Both the position numbers and the translations under genes were made by a program. Below are positions 58,505 through 60,836 of a stretch of DNA of 60,836 nucleotides, in pieces. Every line of letters starts with the position of its first letter. Within the stretch, counting starts at the first letter, position 1. The notes under the pieces were generated by a model. That model was not told where the DNA came from, searched no databases, and was given only the letters and a program-made list of their open reading frames with translations. Source of the stretch: an uncultured Porphyromonadaceae bacterium (GTDB taxonomy: Bacteria > Bacteroidota > Bacteroidia > Bacteroidales > UBA11471); the NCBI GenBank assembly GCA_900547555.1, contig URHG01000011.1:1-60836 (forward strand). Reading direction: 5' to 3'.

Positions 58505-58974
58505 TGTGCAGGTGGGTTGTTGCAATAGGATTGGTCGGTTTGTTTTTCTCCTGTTCCTCCCGGAAGCGCGTAGCGGCACATTATAGGGAAGAAAGCTACA
58601 AAACGGTCGAGGCGACATTTCGCGATACGCTTAGACAGCGGCATGTCGAGCAGGAACGGGAACAGACATTTTGGGATATAGAGATGGTCAGGGAATGGGT
58701 CGATACAGCAGATCCTTTTTCACCTCGAACAGCTTGTCCCGATAAGGCCGTAGAACGTTGGCGTATCAGGGCTGTTTCGTCCAAAGAAGTACAACGGGTC
58801 GATTCGCTTGAAGAGGTGAAGAACTCCGAATCTTTTTTGTCGGATACCTGTAAGGTAGCTGGATATGTCGATAAGACCGACGAACGCCGTACGGGAAGAA
58901 ATGTATCGTGGGTATTGTATTTGATGCTGGTTGTACTGGGCATCGTTTCTATCGGATTAATTGTTAAACGTTAA
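58501..58974 (+). CDS. Small lipoprotein-like protein with C-terminal membrane helix
   Basis: A 157-residue protein (ATG at 58501; 58504 also possible). The N-terminal VAIGLVGLFFSC looks like a lipobox, with Cys near residue 20. A polar middle region rich in Arg and Glu follows, and a C-terminal hydrophobic helix (VLYLMLVVLGIVSIGLIV) ends KR. A protein with both ends in membranes resembles spanin-like phage products in layout only; there is no sequence match I can name. It overlaps the previous gene by ATGA and precedes the next by 13 bp, so the three are translationally linked. Confidence 0.6.
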   Translation: MMCRWVVAIGLVGLFFSCSSRKRVAAHYREESYKTVEATFRDTLRQRHVEQEREQTFWDIEMVREWVDTADPFSPRTACPDKAVERWRIRAVSSKEVQRVDSLEEVKNSESFLSDTCKVAGYVDKTDERRTGRNVSWVLYLMLVVLGIVSIGLIVKR

Positions 58975-58987
58975 AATTAAAAAGTAT

Positions 58988-59512
58988 ATGAATCGAAAAA
59001 GAATAATGGGTGATCCCGAAAGGATCGAAAAGAAAATATGCGTACAGTTGCGTATAGACAGAGATGAATTGAGAGATGAATTATTGAAACGGACGACTTA
59101 TATCGCCGTTCCTTTACAAGGAAACGGGCAGGATTCCGAGGAGTATTATGATCGGTTACTCCTTACTGCCGATGAAGACATTTGGGTGGGCGACCGTTTG
59201 CAAGAGGCTGGCGACAGGGTATGCGAAGTGTTGGCCGGTTATCTGACCGGCGATGGTTGCACTTTCGACGAACAAGGGCATTGTTGCATGACCTTATTGC
59301 TACCTTGTGCGACCGTACCGGGTACGGCCGACCGTATTGCCCGTATCATCAAAGAGATATTTGTGCTGTATGTTTTGACGCATTGGTTCGATGATCGTTT
59401 ACCCGAAAAAGCGCAATACATCGCTTTGCAGTATGACGAAGCGATCGACTTGTTGAAAGCCCGTCTCAACCGGCGCTCCCGTCCTATCGTGCGTCCCGTG
59501 CGGCATTTATGA
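58988..59512 (+). CDS. Small protein of unknown function, possibly phage-related
   Basis: A 174-residue acidic, soluble protein (start ATG at 58988; ATG at 59006 is the alternative). The middle block LLLTADEDIWVGDRLQEAGDRVCEVLAGYL and the late block ADRIARIIKEIFVLYVLTHWFDDRLPEKAQYI followed by a basic tail resemble small structural proteins I recall in Bacteroides prophages; this has not been tested. It ends with a terminator 21 bp later. Confidence 0.55.
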   Translation: MNRKRIMGDPERIEKKICVQLRIDRDELRDELLKRTTYIAVPLQGNGQDSEEYYDRLLLTADEDIWVGDRLQEAGDRVCEVLAGYLTGDGCTFDEQGHCCMTLLLPCATVPGTADRIARIIKEIFVLYVLTHWFDDRLPEKAQYIALQYDEAIDLLKARLNRRSRPIVRPVRHL

Positions 59513-59533
59513 ATCGGGTGAAATTCGCATAAG

Positions 59534-59565
59534 AACGTCCCGCCGGATAGACGGGACGTTTTTTT
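59534..59565 (+). terminator. Terminator of the three-gene unknown operon
   Basis: AACGTCCCG (59534-59542) and CGGGACGTT (59552-59560), followed by a T-run to 59565. Confidence 0.85.
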
Positions 59566-59650
59566 ATTCTCTTTTTGCCGGAGTTTCGTTCTAAAAATCG
59601 GTTATATAGGATATTTAACCAATGTTTGTGTGTATATGACGAGAAATAAG

Positions 59651-59658
59651 TATCTTTG
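59651..59658 (+). promoter_or_regulatory. Promoter of the Bax-inhibitor-1 gene
   Basis: TATCTTTG with TTTG at 59625-59628, 22 bp upstream. It lies 26 bp before the start codon. Confidence 0.6.
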
Positions 59659-59684
59659 AAGCATTATTCTAAATAAACAACAGA

Positions 59685-60380
59685 ATGGAAAACAATTATT
59701 CTTACAGCGGGTCGGGCGTGCAGACCGCACAAGTGACCTTGATGAAAAGTCTTTATTTGTGGATGAGCGTTGCTTTGGCAGTTACCGGCATTACCGCTAT
59801 GGCCGTAGACGCTTCATATCAATTACAGCAATTGCTTTTTAGTGGGAAATACACTTTTCTCGTATTGGTTGTTGCCGAGTTGGCGTTGGTGATATACCTG
59901 TCGGCACGTATAGCCCGCATGTCGTTTGCGTCTGCTATGGTCAGTTTTCTGGCTTACTCTTTCTTGAACGGGCTGACCCTTTCGGTCGTTTTCTTGGCTT
60001 ATACAAAATCTTCGATTGCGTCGACGTTCTTTGTGACGGCAGGAACTTTTGCCGCCATGAGTCTCTACGGGTATTTTACCAAAAAAGACCTGTCGTCATG
60101 GGGTAATCTCTTTTTTATGGCGCTTATCGGATTGATTATTGCAACGATCGTGAATGTTTTCTGGGCCAATACGACACTTTACTGGATTATCACGTATGCG
60201 GGAGTTCTGATTTTTGTGGGACTTACCGCTTATGATACCAACCGTGTCAAACAGATGTTGGCCAATCAGGAAGTGAATGAAGGAACACAAAAGCTGGCAT
60301 TGCTTGGTGCATTGACCCTTTATCTCGACTTTATCAACATGTTCCTTTATTTATTGAGAATTTTCGGCGATCGTCGATAG
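59685..60380 (+). CDS. Bax inhibitor-1 (TMBIM/YccA) family membrane protein
   Basis: A 231-residue inner-membrane protein with seven hydrophobic segments. The N-terminal tail is short and polar; the family motif appears as AYSFLNGLTLSVVFLAY near residue 90 and the conserved acidic C-terminal helix as GLTAYDTNRVKQML near residue 185, followed by LALLGALTLYLDFINMFLYLLRIFG. Family members include bacterial YetJ, a pH-sensitive Ca2+ leak channel, and YccA, an FtsH inhibitor. Which of these applies cannot be told. It is a lone gene with promoter and terminator. Confidence 0.9.
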   Translation: MENNYSYSGSGVQTAQVTLMKSLYLWMSVALAVTGITAMAVDASYQLQQLLFSGKYTFLVLVVAELALVIYLSARIARMSFASAMVSFLAYSFLNGLTLSVVFLAYTKSSIASTFFVTAGTFAAMSLYGYFTKKDLSSWGNLFFMALIGLIIATIVNVFWANTTLYWIITYAGVLIFVGLTAYDTNRVKQMLANQEVNEGTQKLALLGALTLYLDFINMFLYLLRIFGDRR

Positions 60381-60411
60381 TTTTTATATCGATACTATTG
60401 GAGGTATAAAA

Positions 60412-60448
60412 AAGATAGCCGGTTCTTTACAGAAGAACCGGCTATCTT
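60412..60448. terminator. Bidirectional terminator between the Bax-inhibitor-1 and M15 genes
   Basis: A perfect 16-bp stem (60412-60427 and 60433-60448) with a 5-nt loop. On the minus strand it is followed by TTTTTATACC. Confidence 0.85.
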
Positions 60449-60458
60449 GCATTTGTGC

Positions 60459-60836
60459 CTACGCTTTGAAGAGATATACTTTTTCTTTTTTTCCGTTTTC
60501 GTAGAGGTCGATGTGCAGCCATGACACGCCGTCTTCGAGGCGTATGGGGTAGGGTAAGAGTTCTTGTTTCTCGATGATGAGCCGGCGGGCTTCTTCGGCC
60601 GTCATGCCCTCGACGCTACAATCGACGGCTTTTCCCAACATGTGCGCCGACAGATACAACCGCCCTGCGTCGGTCTTGTTTTTTACCAGTTCGCAGATGT
60701 TGCACCGCAACCCTCGTTGTGTGAAGTTGCCTCCTGCGTGCCAGTTGTTGACGGTCATGGGGGTGCACAGGATTTGCTCCCGTATCATGTTCAGGGTCTC
60801 GATGAGCTTGTCGTCGAGGAACATGGCGGCTCCTTC
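60459..60836 (-). CDS. M15-family peptidase (endolysin-like), cut by the window edge
   Basis: At least 125 residues; the reading frame stays open to the right edge of the window, so the start may lie outside. The zinc-binding pattern is S-x-H-x-x-G-x-A-x-D (SAHMLGKAVDCSV) plus a late His in WLHIDLY, as in D-alanyl-D-alanine carboxypeptidases and phage endolysins of the M15 family. An ATG at 60824 gives 121 residues and leaves no export signal. In Bacteroidales this type of gene commonly sits in prophage-like tail or lysis clusters; here it lies about 1 kb from three small unknown genes. Confidence 0.75.
   Translation of the reverse strand, partial: EGAAMFLDDKLIETLNMIREQILCTPMTVNNWHAGGNFTQRGLRCNICELVKNKTDAGRLYLSAHMLGKAVDCSVEGMTAEEARRLIIEKQELLPYPIRLEDGVSWLHIDLYENGKKEKVYLFKA

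Noticed and set aside
1..60836. CRISPR arrays, tRNA or rRNA genes
   Set aside because: No regularly spaced repeats with unique spacers and no tRNA cloverleaf or rRNA sequence were seen on reading through the window.

Overview
The window reads as chromosome of a Bacteroidales bacterium. The evidence is the recurrent TAnnTTTG -7 promoter element, the scarcity of Shine-Dalgarno sites, lipoboxes of the type found after short N-terminal hydrophobic stretches, DUF4369/TlpA lipoproteins, a PCMD protein, a fused nuoCD, an ATP synthase operon that begins with beta-epsilon, and a complex I without NuoEFG. A Barnesiella-like lineage is possible, but the sequence alone does not settle the genus. No tRNA, rRNA, CRISPR array or intact insertion sequence was seen.

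Layout. (1) 1-12 kb holds housekeeping and carbohydrate genes: a RecD-like helicase, nadX, a degenerate 2-hydroxyacid dehydrogenase, a GH43 enzyme, a cardiolipin synthase, glgB, a YhcH/YiaL-type protein, the RsmF-type rRNA methylase and a short tetrapyrrole-methylase-like protein. (2) 12-15.2 kb holds a PEGA/SUMF1/TonB fusion protein followed by a 550-bp mosaic of dispersed repeats. (3) 15.2-21.4 kb holds a WalJ-like hydrolase and a three-gene operon (TonB-dependent receptor, beta-helix lipoprotein, acid-phosphatase-like enzyme) headed by a six-unit Pho-box array. (4) 21.4-27 kb holds an HsmA-family remnant, two tandem TlpA lipoproteins and the lpxK-punA-thiL operon. (5) 27.3-44.1 kb is one uninterrupted energy cluster in which a complete F1Fo ATP synthase operon sits inside the complex I operon: nuoA-B-CD-H, then atpD-C-B-E-F-H-A-G, then nuoI-J-K-L-M-N. 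(6) 44.1-52 kb holds fabD, a PCMD protein, an unknown exported protein, a YeiH-type transporter and a Ca2+-type P-ATPase. (7) 52-57.9 kb holds a phosphate-control block (phoB-like regulator, phoR-like kinase, PiT transporter fused to a PhoU-like domain, GNAT enzyme) and a DUF1460 amidase-like gene. (8) 58-60.8 kb holds three small unknown genes that look phage-related, a Bax-inhibitor-1 protein, and an M15 peptidase cut by the window edge.

How the parts connect. The strongest functional story is phosphate: a PhoBR-type two-component system and a PiT phosphate permease lie about 36 kb from an operon whose promoter carries six 7-bp repeats in perfect 11-bp phase, the geometry of PhoB binding sites. 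That operon would bring in or process a phosphorylated compound at the cell surface. The second strong point is the physical joining of respiratory proton pumping (complex I) and ATP synthesis in one co-directional run of 18 genes with no terminator visible inside it.
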